Source of the DNA: Marinobacterium lutimaris
GTDB lineage: Bacteria; Pseudomonadota; Gammaproteobacteria; Pseudomonadales; Balneatricaceae
Assembly (NCBI RefSeq): GCF_900108065.1
Contig: NZ_FNVQ01000001.1
Span: forward strand, 620,001 to 684,000
DNA: 64,000 bases
Direction of reading: 5' to 3'
Within the stretch, counting starts at the first letter, position 1. Each line of letters starts with the position of its first letter. Shown here piece by piece: positions 26,896-36,145 of the stretch. Both the position numbers and the translations under genes were made by a program. The notes beneath the pieces are model-generated. The model worked only from the letters and a program-made list of their open reading frames with translations, searched no databases and was not told the DNA's origin.

Positions 26896-27768
26896 GTGGA
26901 TCTGGAAACCCTGAAGATATTCGATGCGGTGGCCGCGGAATTGAGTATCACCCGAGCCGCCTCCCGGCTGGGGCGAGTGCCCTCAAACATCACCACCCGC
27001 GTCCAGCACCTGGAGGCGGAACTGGGTGTTGAACTGATCATTAGAACAGGGAAACGCATCACGCTGTCTACCGCGGGTCAGCAGTTTCTTGAATACGTGC
27101 AGCGCATGCTGGCGCTGGAGGAGGAAGCCCGGCATGCAGTGGGTGGCAGCAGCGGTGGAACCCTGCGCATCGGCAGCATGGAGTCGACCGCAGCAAGCCG
27201 CCTGCCCGCGCCGCTGGCAACCTACAACCGCGCTAACCCAGCAACGCGGCTGGAGGTGAGTACCGGCCCATCGGCGCAGCTCCTCGAGCAGGTGCGCGAC
27301 GGGCGACTGGACTGTGCATTTGTGGCGCTGCCGGCATCGGCTGCAGCAGAGTCGAGCTTGGTTGAAACCGGGTTACAGGGGGCTCCGATTTGGGAGGAGG
27401 AGCTGCTGTTGCTGCTGCCAGCTGCGGATAGCGACGCAAGCGCACCGGAAGAGATAGCGACCCGATCACTGGCGGCATTCAGATCGGGGTGTACCTACAG
27501 GGGCATCGCCGAGGAGCGGCTTGGTATCGCGGCTGGAGGTCAGTGGACGATTCAGGAACTGGGCTCCTACCATGCCATGATTGCGGCCGTCGCCGCGGGT
27601 TCCTGTGTCTCCATCTTGCCGCGCAGTGTGCTGGAGCTGAGTCAGGCTCCGGCTGACCTGGCGATGCTGAGACTCGGCTCCATAACGACTTACCTGGTAT
27701 GGCGCAGCGGTTACGAAATTCCGGCGTTTCGGAAGTTTCATGAGCTGTTCCTGACTGAGAGAGCATGA
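26896..27768 (+). CDS. LysR-family transcriptional regulator
   Basis: A 290-residue LysR regulator starting at GTG 26896 behind AGGGGA. The helix-turn-helix is LSITRAASRLGRVPSNITTR (about residues 16-35), and a periplasmic-binding-protein-like effector domain follows. The 21-base palindrome 33 bases upstream is its probable autoregulatory site. Likely target: the divergent nitronate monooxygenase gene. Confidence 0.93.
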   Translation: MDLETLKIFDAVAAELSITRAASRLGRVPSNITTRVQHLEAELGVELIIRTGKRITLSTAGQQFLEYVQRMLALEEEARHAVGGSSGGTLRIGSMESTAASRLPAPLATYNRANPATRLEVSTGPSAQLLEQVRDGRLDCAFVALPASAAAESSLVETGLQGAPIWEEELLLLLPAADSDASAPEEIATRSLAAFRSGCTYRGIAEERLGIAAGGQWTIQELGSYHAMIAAVAAGSCVSILPRSVLELSQAPADLAMLRLGSITTYLVWRSGYEIPAFRKFHELFLTERA

Positions 27769-27827
27769 GTCGCCGCAAACGGTGAAGGCTATCAACCTCA
27801 AAGGCCCCCTAGCTGAAGGAAGTTAAT

Positions 27828-28313
27828 TTGAGCATTGTCGATTCAAAGCTATTCGTTGAGATCAATGATCTCTTGTGCCGCTTTTTCCTGGCGTTTGATC
27901 AGCGGGACTGGTCCGCCATGACCGGGTGTCTGGCGCCTCAGATCCGTGTCGATTACTCCTCTTCCGGTCGTGAGCGGCCTTCAACAATGGATGGGGAGGC
28001 GTTTGTCAGGCGTCGGCAGAACGCGGTCGATAACCTGAGCAAGCAGCATAGTTTTTCCAACCTGCAGATTAATCCGCAAGCGGAAGAAACGGTTTTCAGT
28101 GTGAGCTGTAACTATCTTATTCTGCGGTTTGCCCGTTCCAGTGAGCCTGTGGAAGCGGGAGAGGATTTCTTCCACTCATGCGGAAGTTATCAATTCCTGG
28201 TGTGTGAGATTGATGGCGAATTAAAGATTTCGAGTATCACGCAGCACAACCTGCGTAGCTGGGGGAATTTTCATCTTCACAACACTAACGGTCACAAAAG
28301 TGCGCCGAGGTGA
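27828..28313 (+). CDS. SnoaL/NTF2-like fold protein
   Basis: A 161-residue NTF2-superfamily protein of the SnoaL-like type, seen in INDLLCRFFLAFDQRDW near the N-terminus and in the alternating beta strands afterwards. It starts with TTG 27828, supported by AAGGA at correct spacing. Family members include hydroxylating-dioxygenase small subunits, dehydratases and isomerases; the role here is unknown. It lies 59 bases after the LysR gene, so it may be co-transcribed with it. Confidence 0.75.
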   Translation: MSIVDSKLFVEINDLLCRFFLAFDQRDWSAMTGCLAPQIRVDYSSSGRERPSTMDGEAFVRRRQNAVDNLSKQHSFSNLQINPQAEETVFSVSCNYLILRFARSSEPVEAGEDFFHSCGSYQFLVCEIDGELKISSITQHNLRSWGNFHLHNTNGHKSAPR

Positions 28314-28351
28314 GAAGGCCGCGGTGGGGTAGCCTGAAACTGGCGGGAACT

Positions 28352-28372
28352 GCCTGGCTTGGTGAGCCAGGC
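28352..28372. terminator. Stem-loop between convergent genes
   Basis: GCCTGGCT-TGGTG-AGCCAGGC (8-base perfect stem) lies between the SnoaL-like gene and the spermidine-synthase-like gene, which converge. It can serve both, although T runs are short. Confidence 0.5.
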
Positions 28373-28394
28373 TTAAACGCTCGGGCAAAAGTTT

Positions 28395-29111
28395 TTAAAG
28401 TATCGCCACGTAAACGGTATTCGTAGCCGCTTCGTTCTGGAACGGGTTATGGAACGCCACTTCGTGAACCTGAACTGTGCTGAACACACTCTGCAGCAGG
28501 TCGGTAAAGGGTTGGTCCGGCACATCGGTAGACCAGAAACCGAATACGCCGCCGGGTTTCAGGTGGGTGGCCAGCTGCGCGATACCCGCCTCACTATAAA
28601 AGGGTTTGCTGGCATCGTTGAGCAGGGCGCGGGGCGAGTGGTCGATATCAAGCAAGATCGCATCGAGCTTGCGACCGGGCGATTCCGGGTCGAAGCCTTC
28701 CTGGCTGGCGCTGAGGGCAAAGAAATCGCCCTGTACCAGGCGGCAGCGGGCATCGTCTGTGAGCACCTTGCCCAGTGGCACCTTGTGCTGCTGGTGCCAG
28801 CCGATCACCGGTGGCAGGTATTCCACCACCATCAGCTCGCCTACGCTGTCGTGCTTGAGCACCGCCTCGGCGGTATAGCCAAGCCCCAGGCCGCCAACGA
28901 CCACGGACAGGTTGTCGCCTTGCAGTGCGGCAAGGCCAAGGTCGGAGAGGGCTACCTCGCCATCGACGAAGTAGCTGGACATCAGAAACTCGTCGCCGAG
29001 TTTTACTTCATAGATGTCCTGGTCGCCCATAACAGGAATACGGCGACGACGCAGGGAAATCGTGCCGATAGGGGAGGGTTGAGAATCGATCTCTTCGAAT
29101 AATATGCTCAT
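28395..29111 (-). CDS. Spermidine-synthase-like methyltransferase-fold protein
   Basis: A 238-residue Rossmann-fold protein. SVVVGGLGLGYTAEAVL is the nucleotide-binding glycine motif, VVEYLPPVI the acidic ribose-binding strand and LDAILLDIDHSPRALL the catalytic-aspartate segment. It resembles the spermidine-synthase-related proteins found in many proteobacteria. True polyamine synthesis is uncertain because the aminopropyl-donor site cannot be confirmed. No partner decarboxylase is adjacent. Confidence 0.75.
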   Translation of the reverse strand: MSILFEEIDSQPSPIGTISLRRRRIPVMGDQDIYEVKLGDEFLMSSYFVDGEVALSDLGLAALQGDNLSVVVGGLGLGYTAEAVLKHDSVGELMVVEYLPPVIGWHQQHKVPLGKVLTDDARCRLVQGDFFALSASQEGFDPESPGRKLDAILLDIDHSPRALLNDASKPFYSEAGIAQLATHLKPGGVFGFWSTDVPDQPFTDLLQSVFSTVQVHEVAFHNPFQNEAATNTVYVAIL

Positions 29112-29152
29112 CGCGCCATTCTACGCAGTGTCGGACTTAATGGGTACGACGA

Positions 29153-29983
29153 TTACAGATGCTGTCGCAAATGGCTGCGGATCGCTTCCAGCGCACGTTC
29201 GGAATTGGCCGCCAGAATGCATCCGTCTTTGATCAGCGGCGAGTAATCACGGCCATCGAGCATACCGACCGCGCCGCCCGCTTCCTGCAGCGCCAGGGCG
29301 CCGGCGGCGTGGTCCCAGGGCTTGGCGCTGGCGTTGATCATGAAGTCCACCTGGCCCTGCACCAGTACGCGGTATTCATGGCAGGCGCAGCGCAGACTGT
29401 AGGCGCGGGAGAATCCCAGCAGTGCCTGGCTCGCGGCGCTACGGCGCAGCGGCGGGAAGTTAAAGGCAGATGCAAAGCCGGTCATATCCTCCAGCGCCTT
29501 GTCGCGGCTGACCTGAAGCTTTACCGGTTCGCCATCCGGGGTGCAGTACCAACTGCCGCCGCCACGGCGGGCGAGAATCCAGTCATCCATCACCGGGTCA
29601 TAGAGCAGACCAAAGACGGTATCCCTGTCTTCGGTCACCGCCAGCAGTACACCGTGAGTGGCCAAGCCGTTGGCGAAGTTCCAGGTGCCATCTACCGGGT
29701 CGATAATGACCGCGCGCTGAGCCTCGGCGATGCGGTCGATAACACGTCCGTCCGCGGCTACTGCCTCTTCACCCACTACCGCGGCATCGGGCATCAGTTC
29801 CATCACCGCGGCGGTGATAGCGTTTTCGCAGGCGATATCAGCCTCGGTCACCAGGTCGTCAAAGGTGGCCTTGGAGCGAATGGCGTCGGGCAAGAGGCGG
29901 CGGAAACGGGGGCTGATCTCTTTGCGAGCTACCTCCCTGACCAGATTGATCAGCTCACTTTCTTCCCTCGGCGATATCGGCAT
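29153..29983 (-). CDS. Inositol-monophosphatase-family phosphatase
   Basis: A 276-residue magnesium-dependent sugar phosphatase. All family metal motifs are present: VTEADIACENAI (motif a), VVGEEA (the acidic loop), IDPVDGTWNFANGL (DPxDGTxNF) and KPWDHAAGALALQEAGG (WDxAAG). Substrates in this family include inositol phosphates, 3'-phosphoadenosine phosphate and fructose 1,6-bisphosphate, and the specific one is not fixed by the motifs. Confidence 0.9.
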   Translation of the reverse strand: MPISPREESELINLVREVARKEISPRFRRLLPDAIRSKATFDDLVTEADIACENAITAAVMELMPDAAVVGEEAVAADGRVIDRIAEAQRAVIIDPVDGTWNFANGLATHGVLLAVTEDRDTVFGLLYDPVMDDWILARRGGGSWYCTPDGEPVKLQVSRDKALEDMTGFASAFNFPPLRRSAASQALLGFSRAYSLRCACHEYRVLVQGQVDFMINASAKPWDHAAGALALQEAGGAVGMLDGRDYSPLIKDGCILAANSERALEAIRSHLRQHL

Positions 29984-30095
29984 GCAGCACTCCTTGTACT
30001 AAACGACGGCAAACTTCAGTAGCTATTCTGCTCAAGCTGATAATAATGATTAGAGATGAAGGTTTCAGTATGAACAAATCTGAGGATAACAACGA

Positions 30096-30527
30096 GTGCC
30101 GGAAAAGGATCGTTATAACCTGGATCGTTTCGTTGAAGCCCAGGCCAGGGATTACCGCACGGCTCTATACGAGCTGAAGAATGGGCAAAAGCGCTCCCAT
30201 TGGATCTGGTATATCTTCCCGCAGTTCGCAGGGCTGGGGCGAAGTCCCACGGCTCAGCGCTACGAAATAGCATCGCTGGATGAGGCCCGCGCCTACCTGG
30301 AGCATCCGCTGCTGGGGCCACACCTGATCGAGTGTTGTGAGGTAATGCTGGCGACCGAACGCCGCAGTGCGCGGGATATTCTTGGCATGCCGGACGATAT
30401 GAAACTGCGCTCCTGCGCGACGTTGTTCCGTCAGATAGCGGGAAATGAGTCGGTGTTTCAGCGCGTATTGGAGCGCTATTTTTCCGGCGAGGCCGACGCT
30501 AAAACGCTGGAGTTGCTGCGCAGTTGA
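30096..30527 (+). CDS. DUF1810 family protein
   Basis: A 143-residue protein of the DUF1810 type, recognised from YNLDRFVEAQ, the HWIWYIFPQFAGLGRSPTAQ block and LRSCATLFRQIAG. It starts with GTG 30096, with GAGGA upstream. The family is widespread and small, calpastatin-like in some annotations, with no settled function. It is convergent with the next gene, with a terminator hairpin between them. Confidence 0.85.
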   Translation: MPEKDRYNLDRFVEAQARDYRTALYELKNGQKRSHWIWYIFPQFAGLGRSPTAQRYEIASLDEARAYLEHPLLGPHLIECCEVMLATERRSARDILGMPDDMKLRSCATLFRQIAGNESVFQRVLERYFSGEADAKTLELLRS

Positions 30528-30577
30528 AAGACGGCAGGGAATTTGGCGGTAGAGATTGTCGCGGTAGAGAGTAAAGC

Positions 30578-30609
30578 GGGGCAGGCGTCACTGACGCAGC
30601 CTGCCCCTT
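30578..30609. terminator. Bidirectional terminator hairpin
   Basis: A long near-perfect stem, GGGGCAGGCGTCA with TGACGC-A-GCCTGCCCC (30578-30607), has a single bulged A. It is followed by TTT on the plus strand and by a short T run on the minus strand. It separates the convergent DUF1810 and puuA-like genes. Confidence 0.75.
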
Positions 30610-30614
30610 TGGCG

Positions 30615-32009
30615 TTATACCGTGTGCAGGTACCAGGCGTATTCGAGATCCGAAATGGTCTGCTCGAACTGTTCCACCTCGTGTTCCTTACAGGCGATGA
30701 AGATATTGAGGAAATCATCACCCAGGTATTCACGCATCACGCCTGAACTTTCCAGCTCACGCAGTGCATCGCGCAGGTTGTTCGGCAGCACAACCTCCTG
30801 CTGCTCATAGGCGTTACCGCTGATCGGTGCCGGAGGCTCGATCTTGTGGGTAATGCCGTAGTGCATAGAGGCCAGCATGGCCGCCATCAGCAGATAGGGG
30901 TTGGCGTCGGTACCGGCGAGACGGTGCTCGATGCGGGTCGCTTCGGGCTCGCCGCCGGGAATACGCAGTGCCGTAGTACGGTTCTCTATACCCCAGCAGG
31001 GCCAGGTCGGTACGTAGAATCCCTGGCTGAAACGGCGGTAGGAGTTGATGTTCGGACTCAGGATCGCCATGTAGTCGTCCATCATCTCGAGCAGTCCACC
31101 CAGCGCCCAGCGCATGATGTCGTTGGGGGTTTCCGTCTCTTCATCCAGGGCAAACACGTTCTTGCCGTTCTGGTCTACCAGGCTGATATGCAGATGCATG
31201 CCGTTACCGGCCTGCTCGGCGTAGGGCTTGGCCATGAAGGTGGTATCCATCTCATGGTCGTAGGCCACGCTCTTGATCACGCGACGCAGGAGCGTGGCGT
31301 TATCGCAGGATCGGATCGGGCAATCCACATGCTTGAGGTTGATCTCAAACTGACCCGGTGCTGATTCTGCGACAATGGTGTCGGCCGGTAGACCCTGCTG
31401 ACGTGCGGATTCGATCACGTCGGACAGGAAGTCCGCGTACTCGTCCAACTCGTCAATCGAGTACACCTGCACGCTCTCCGGGCGTTTGCCGGAGATCGGT
31501 GATTTCGGCGGCTGCGGCTTGCCGTTGATGTTTTCCTGATCGATCAGGTAAAACTCCAGCTCGAACGCGGTGACCGGGGTCAGGCCGAGTTCGTCGAAGC
31601 GACGCAGCACACGTTTGAGCACCGTGCGCGGATCAGCGTAAAAGGGCGTTTCCTCGTCTTCGTACATGGTCATCAGCAGTTGCGCTATGGGGCGCTTCTG
31701 CCATGATTCCATGGTCAGGGAGCCGGGAATCGGGTAGCAGATATGGTCGGCCTCGCCTATTTCGAGTCCAAGTCCGGTGCTTTCTACCGTTTCGCCGAGA
31801 ATATCCAGTCCGTAAAGGGAAGCGGGAAGTGCCACGCCTTTTTCGAAGACCTTTTTCAGGGCGGATCGGTCGATACGCTTGCCACGGACGATGCCGTTCA
31901 TATCGGCTATCAGCAGATCGACAAATTGTAGATCGGGGTGTTGCTTAAGAAAGGTATCGGCCTCAGCCGGATCGGGTAGCTCCAACCACCCGGATGTTTG
32001 ATCGTTCAT
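30615..32009 (-). CDS. puuA: Glutamine-synthetase-family gamma-glutamylpolyamine synthetase, PuuA-like
   Basis: A 464-residue glutamine-synthetase-fold ligase of the gamma-glutamylputrescine synthetase group. Motifs visible are FVDLLIADMNGIVRGKRI near the N-terminus, TAFELEFYLID (metal glutamates), APGQFEINL, GNGMHLHISLVDQNG (the ammonia/glutamate-site histidine) and NRTTALRIPGG. PuuA joins glutamate to putrescine with ATP in the first step of the Puu pathway. It is divergent from a second family member and close to a PuuB-like oxidase, which supports a polyamine role. Confidence 0.88.
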   Translation of the reverse strand: MNDQTSGWLELPDPAEADTFLKQHPDLQFVDLLIADMNGIVRGKRIDRSALKKVFEKGVALPASLYGLDILGETVESTGLGLEIGEADHICYPIPGSLTMESWQKRPIAQLLMTMYEDEETPFYADPRTVLKRVLRRFDELGLTPVTAFELEFYLIDQENINGKPQPPKSPISGKRPESVQVYSIDELDEYADFLSDVIESARQQGLPADTIVAESAPGQFEINLKHVDCPIRSCDNATLLRRVIKSVAYDHEMDTTFMAKPYAEQAGNGMHLHISLVDQNGKNVFALDEETETPNDIMRWALGGLLEMMDDYMAILSPNINSYRRFSQGFYVPTWPCWGIENRTTALRIPGGEPEATRIEHRLAGTDANPYLLMAAMLASMHYGITHKIEPPAPISGNAYEQQEVVLPNNLRDALRELESSGVMREYLGDDFLNIFIACKEHEVEQFEQTISDLEYAWYLHTV

Positions 32010-32084
32010 GTTCCACCATTTAGAGCTCAGAACCCGTTGGTTCCGACCCCACGAGTGAATGCCAAGCCATGGGCAAAGTCAATA

Positions 32085-32158
32085 TGTCGGGAGGGGTATG
32101 GACTTGACACCCTCTTTTATGAAGGCTCCCGGCGGTGCTTTCCGCCGTGTCGGGAGGG
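32085..32158. other. Structured intergenic element in the divergent GS-family promoter region
   Basis: The 338-base gap between the two glutamine-synthetase-like genes holds a strong compound hairpin: CTCCCG (32126-32131) pairs with CGGGAG (32151-32156) around GGCGG-N6-CCGCC. The 11-mer TGTCGGGAGGG occurs twice (32085-32095 and 32148-32158), so CTCCCG could pair with either copy. A GGCGC...GCGCC pair follows further on. It may be a leader attenuator or a repressor-binding structure. Confidence 0.45.
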
Positions 32159-32347
32159 TTGGCGCGGAGCGTTTGTTCACTGCGCCAAACTCGCCGTAGC
32201 CTCTGGGCTGGCGGCAAATTTTAGTAAATTTTCGGGCTGTTGTGTGAATGCTGAGAGACAAAGATTTATTCACCACTTCCCTGAATTCGACTTTGGTTGT
32301 AACGTCAGCCGAAACAGGCAGATTGTTTATATCTAATGGGGGTATAC

Positions 32348-33694
32348 ATGCAGCGGCTCGCAACCTGGCTCAAGGAGAACCGGGTCACCGAAGTGGAGTG
32401 TGTTGTCAGTGATCTGACCGGTATCGTCCGGGGCAAGATCTCGCCGACCGACAAATTTTTGTACGAGCGCGGTATGCATCTGCCCGAAAGCGTGCTGCTG
32501 CAGACGGTAACCGGCGACTGGGTCGATGACGATATCTACTACTCGCTGCTCGATCCCGCCGATATCGATATGGTCTGCCATCCGGACCCCGACGCGGTGT
32601 TCCTGCTGCCCTGGACCGCAGAGCCTACGGCACAGGTAATCCACGATACCTACAACCGCGATGGCAAACCGATAGAGCTGTCACCGCGTAACGTATTGAA
32701 AAAGGTGCTCTCGCTCTACCAGGAGAAAGGCTGGAAGCCTATCGTCGCGCCGGAGATGGAGTTTTACCTGACCAAACGCAGTGACGATCCGGATGTGCCG
32801 CTGCAGCCGCCTATCGGTCGCTCCGGCCGCCCCGAAACCGGCCGTCAGTCGTTTTCCATTGAAGCCGCCAACGAGTTCGATCCACTGTTTGAGGATATGT
32901 ACGACTGGTGTGAGTATCAGGGTCTGGAGATCGATACCCTGATCCACGAAGAGGGCACCGCGCAGATGGAGATCAACTTCCTCCACGGCGACCCACTGGC
33001 GCTGGCGGACCATGTGCAGGTGTTCAAGCGCACCATGCGCGAGGCGGCGATGAAGCACGGCGTGCTGGCCACCTTTATGGCCAAGCCGATCACCAACGAG
33101 CCGGGCAGCGCCATGCATCTTCACCAGAGCATTGTTGACGCACAGACCGGCTTGAATATTTTCAGTAACGAAGATGGCAGCATGAGCGACCTGTTCCGCC
33201 ATCACGTGGGCGGCATGCAGCGTTATCTGCCGGAGTTCCTGCTGTTGCTGGCGCCCAACGTTAACTCTTTCCGTCGCTTCCTGCCGGATACCTCGGCGCC
33301 GGTGAACGTAGCCTGGGGCCACGCCAACCGCACCTGCGGCTTGCGTATTCCGGAATCCGACAGCCAGAACCAGCGTCTGGAAAACCGCCTGGCCGGCGCC
33401 GATGCCAACAGTTATCTCGCCATAGCGGCGAGCCTGCTGTGCGGTTATATCGGCATGGTGGAGAAGATCGAGCCTTCCGAGCCCTGCACCGGCCGTGCCT
33501 ATGACCTAGACGATTACGAGCTGCCGGTGACCATCGAAAGCGCGGTAGAGCAGCTGGAGGAGTCCGCGGCGGCGCGCAAATACCTCGGTGATGCGTTTAT
33601 CGACGGTTATGCGGCGGTAAAACGTGCCGAACATGAAAACTTCAAGCGGGTGATCAGTTCCTGGGAGCGTGAGTTCCTGCTGCTGAGCGTCTGA
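32348..33694 (+). CDS. Second glutamine-synthetase-family ligase
   Basis: About 448 residues from ATG 32348 (GGGGG at suitable spacing; ATG 32336 is also open). Family motifs are VVSDLTGIVRGKIS, VAPEMEFYLTKRS, EGTAQMEINFLHGD, SAMHLHQSIVDAQTG and NRTCGLRIPES. It is closer to PuuA-type gamma-glutamyl-amine ligases than to assimilatory GlnA. The substrate amine is unknown. The PuuB-like oxidase gene follows 82 bases later, so the two probably act in sequence. Confidence 0.88.
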   Translation: MQRLATWLKENRVTEVECVVSDLTGIVRGKISPTDKFLYERGMHLPESVLLQTVTGDWVDDDIYYSLLDPADIDMVCHPDPDAVFLLPWTAEPTAQVIHDTYNRDGKPIELSPRNVLKKVLSLYQEKGWKPIVAPEMEFYLTKRSDDPDVPLQPPIGRSGRPETGRQSFSIEAANEFDPLFEDMYDWCEYQGLEIDTLIHEEGTAQMEINFLHGDPLALADHVQVFKRTMREAAMKHGVLATFMAKPITNEPGSAMHLHQSIVDAQTGLNIFSNEDGSMSDLFRHHVGGMQRYLPEFLLLLAPNVNSFRRFLPDTSAPVNVAWGHANRTCGLRIPESDSQNQRLENRLAGADANSYLAIAASLLCGYIGMVEKIEPSEPCTGRAYDLDDYELPVTIESAVEQLEESAAARKYLGDAFIDGYAAVKRAEHENFKRVISSWEREFLLLSV

Positions 33695-33776
33695 TCCGCT
33701 GCCGGGCGTTCTTGAACGCCCGATGCGTTGCTTCACTGAGTTGCTTCACTGAATTTGAGTCTGGAGAGATATCGAG

Positions 33777-35081
33777 TTGACCCGTTCGTCCGAATTCCTG
33801 TACCCGCCGTCCTATTACGCCGCTTCGGCGAAACCCGCGCCTGACGCCATGTCGTTGGATGGCGAGATCCGCTGCGATGTCTGTATCGTCGGCGCCGGTT
33901 ATACCGGTCTATCCACGGCGATCCATCTGTTGGAGCGTGGGCTGGATGTGGTGGTGCTTGAGCAGGCGCGGGTGGGCTGGGGTGCCTCCGGACGCAACGG
34001 TGGCCAGATCGTCAACAGTTACAGCCGTGATATCGATGCCATTGAGCGCAGTGCCGGCCAGTCGGTCGCCGATGTGCTGGGTCCACTGGCGTTCGAGGGC
34101 GGGCGCATCATCAGGGACCTGGTGGCGCGCTATAACATCGACTGCGATCTGAAGCAGGGTGGTATTTTTGCCGCGCTCAACGCCAAGCAGATGGCGGAGC
34201 TGGAGCACCAGAAAGCACTCTGGGAGCGCTACGGCTATGACAAGCTGGAGCTGCTCGACAGCAGCGCTATCGGCCGGGAGGTCGCCACCGAACGCTACGT
34301 CGGTGGATTGCTGGATCATGGCAGTGGCCATATCCATCCGCTTAATCTCGCACTCGGTGAAGCCGCCGCTGTGCGCCAGCTCGGTGGTCGCATCTACGAG
34401 CACTCCCAGGTCAGATCGATAACGCCTAACCCGGCGGGTAAGGGCGGTGCCGAAGTGCTGACCGAACATGGCCGTGTGCAGGCAAGAACCCTGGTGCTCG
34501 CAGGCAACGCCTATCTGGGTGGGCTGGTGCCGGAGCTCAGCGCCAAATCGATGCCCTGCGGTACCCAGGTTGTCGCCACCGAGCCGCTGAGCGAAGAACA
34601 GGCCCGTGCGCTGATCCCCAAAGATTACTGTGTTGAAGACTGCAACTACCTGCTCGATTACTATCGTCTCTCGGCCGACAAACGGCTGCTCTACGGCGGT
34701 GGCGTGGTTTACGGCGCGCGCGATCCTGCCGATATCGAGCGCCTGATCCGGCCGAAGCTGCTGAAAACCTTCCCGCAGCTCGAGGGTGTAAAAATCGACT
34801 ACTGCTGGACCGGCAACTTCCTGATGACCCTGTCGCGCCTGCCGCAGGTAGGAACGCTAGGTGATAATATCTTCTACTCCCAGGGCTGCAGCGGTCACGG
34901 TGTTACCTATACCCACCTGGCCGGACGCCTGCTGTGCGAGAAGATTCTCGGTGAGTCCGCAGGCTTCGATGCTTTCGCCGCGCTCAAGCACTATCCCTTC
35001 CCGGGTGGTCATCGTTTCCAGGCGCCGCTGAGTGCGATGGGGGCCTGGTACTATTCGATGAAAGACCGGCTGGGGCTTTAA
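33777..35081 (+). CDS. puuB: Gamma-glutamylputrescine oxidase-like FAD oxidoreductase
   Basis: A 434-residue DAO-family flavoprotein. The start is TTG 33777 with GGAGAG upstream. The FAD-binding motif is CIVGAGYTGLSTAIHLLERG, followed by VVLEQARVGWGASGRNGGQI (a PuuB/OrdL hallmark) and a C-terminal LPQVGTLGDNIFYSQGCSGH. It oxidises gamma-glutamylated amines to the aldehyde with release of ammonia and peroxide. No PuuC or PuuD gene lies in the window. Confidence 0.9.
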   Translation: MTRSSEFLYPPSYYAASAKPAPDAMSLDGEIRCDVCIVGAGYTGLSTAIHLLERGLDVVVLEQARVGWGASGRNGGQIVNSYSRDIDAIERSAGQSVADVLGPLAFEGGRIIRDLVARYNIDCDLKQGGIFAALNAKQMAELEHQKALWERYGYDKLELLDSSAIGREVATERYVGGLLDHGSGHIHPLNLALGEAAAVRQLGGRIYEHSQVRSITPNPAGKGGAEVLTEHGRVQARTLVLAGNAYLGGLVPELSAKSMPCGTQVVATEPLSEEQARALIPKDYCVEDCNYLLDYYRLSADKRLLYGGGVVYGARDPADIERLIRPKLLKTFPQLEGVKIDYCWTGNFLMTLSRLPQVGTLGDNIFYSQGCSGHGVTYTHLAGRLLCEKILGESAGFDAFAALKHYPFPGGHRFQAPLSAMGAWYYSMKDRLGL

Positions 35082-35219
35082 CGGCCGACCGTTGCTGTCA
35101 GCGCTGTCACCAAATTGGAGCTGCGCCGCCGGTAATGGTATTTTTGCTTTCCCCATGCGCCCGCAAGCCTGATAGCTGGCGCAGTGAATACGAAAGATCG
35201 AGCCGAGAAGGAAAGCTGG

Positions 35220-36074
35220 ATGAACATGGCGGTAACCGCCCAGGGGTGGGAAGCACTGCTGAAGCTGCGCTTCGCCCTGCGAGGAGAGAAAACCAAGATC
35301 GTCGAGCGTGAGCGTAAGGGTCCGCTGGCGGTACAACGCCCGTTCTACCCGGAAGGTGATACCGTCTGTCACACCTATCTGCTGCATCCGCCGGGCGGTG
35401 TGGTCGGCAGTGATACCCTGGATATCGCGGTGCATGTGGAACCCGGCGCCAAGGCGTTGATCACCACTCCGGGCGCCACCAAGTTTTACCGCTCTGGCGG
35501 TCGTCTGGCGACGCAGATTCAGCGCCTCAGCGTAGAAAAGGGCGGTTTACTGGAGTGGATGCCGCAGGAGAACATCTTTTTCCCCGATGCTCAGGCACGG
35601 GTCGAAACCCATATCGACCTGCAACCGGGTGCCTCGTTTATCGGCTGGGATATCCAATGTCTTGGAAGACCGGTCATCAATGAGGCTTTCACCGAGGGGC
35701 GCCTCGATGCGACTACCCGCCTCAGCGTCGATGGCGAGCTGGTGCTGATCGATCAGGTCAGAACCGAGGGGATGGCGCTGGTTGAAGCCAGTGCCGGTAT
35801 GCGCGGTTACCCGATGCAGGCGACGATGCTGATCGTGCCGGGCCAGGATAACCCCGACTTTGAACGTCTGCTGGAGCTCACTCGCGAGGCGATGGAGGGT
35901 TTGTCCGATCTGCCGCTGGAAGCGGGTGCGACGCGGGTGGATCAAGCTATCGTTGTGCGCTTGCTGGGCCCGGGTACCGAACCGATGCTGAAGCTGATGA
36001 CGGCCGTCTGGCGCGCAGTCCGGCCGGAGGTCGCTGGCCGCCAGGCGGAACCGCCACGAATCTGGGCAACCTGA
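35220..36074 (+). CDS. ureD: Urease accessory protein UreD
   Basis: A 284-residue UreD/UreH-type scaffold that binds apo-urease and, with UreF and UreG, delivers nickel. ATG 35220 follows AAGGA by seven bases. Recognisable segments are GPLAVQRPFYPEGDTVCHTY, HPPGGVVGSDTL, TTPGATKFYRS and ENIFFPDAQ. It is unusual in being about 12.6 kb from ureA, with unrelated genes between, and is closed by its own terminator at 36146-36181. Confidence 0.94.
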   Translation: MNMAVTAQGWEALLKLRFALRGEKTKIVERERKGPLAVQRPFYPEGDTVCHTYLLHPPGGVVGSDTLDIAVHVEPGAKALITTPGATKFYRSGGRLATQIQRLSVEKGGLLEWMPQENIFFPDAQARVETHIDLQPGASFIGWDIQCLGRPVINEAFTEGRLDATTRLSVDGELVLIDQVRTEGMALVEASAGMRGYPMQATMLIVPGQDNPDFERLLELTREAMEGLSDLPLEAGATRVDQAIVVRLLGPGTEPMLKLMTAVWRAVRPEVAGRQAEPPRIWAT

Positions 36075-36086
36075 TTGCGGTGAACG

Positions 36087-36134
36087 CGAGCAGTAACACG
36101 AGAAGTAACACAAGACGTCACACTAGAAGTAAAA
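36087..36134. repeat. Four degenerate 12-bp tandem repeats
   Basis: CGAGCAGTAACA, CGAGAAGTAACA, CAAGACGTCACA and CTAGAAGTAAAA lie head to tail between the ureD stop and its terminator. They look like slipped-strand expansion or a small protein-binding array. Confidence 0.6.
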
Positions 36135-36145
36135 ACGGAATAAAC

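Noticed and set aside
35082-35219. Possible sigma-54 promoter for ureD
   Set aside because: No GG-N10-GC with adequate flanks was found.
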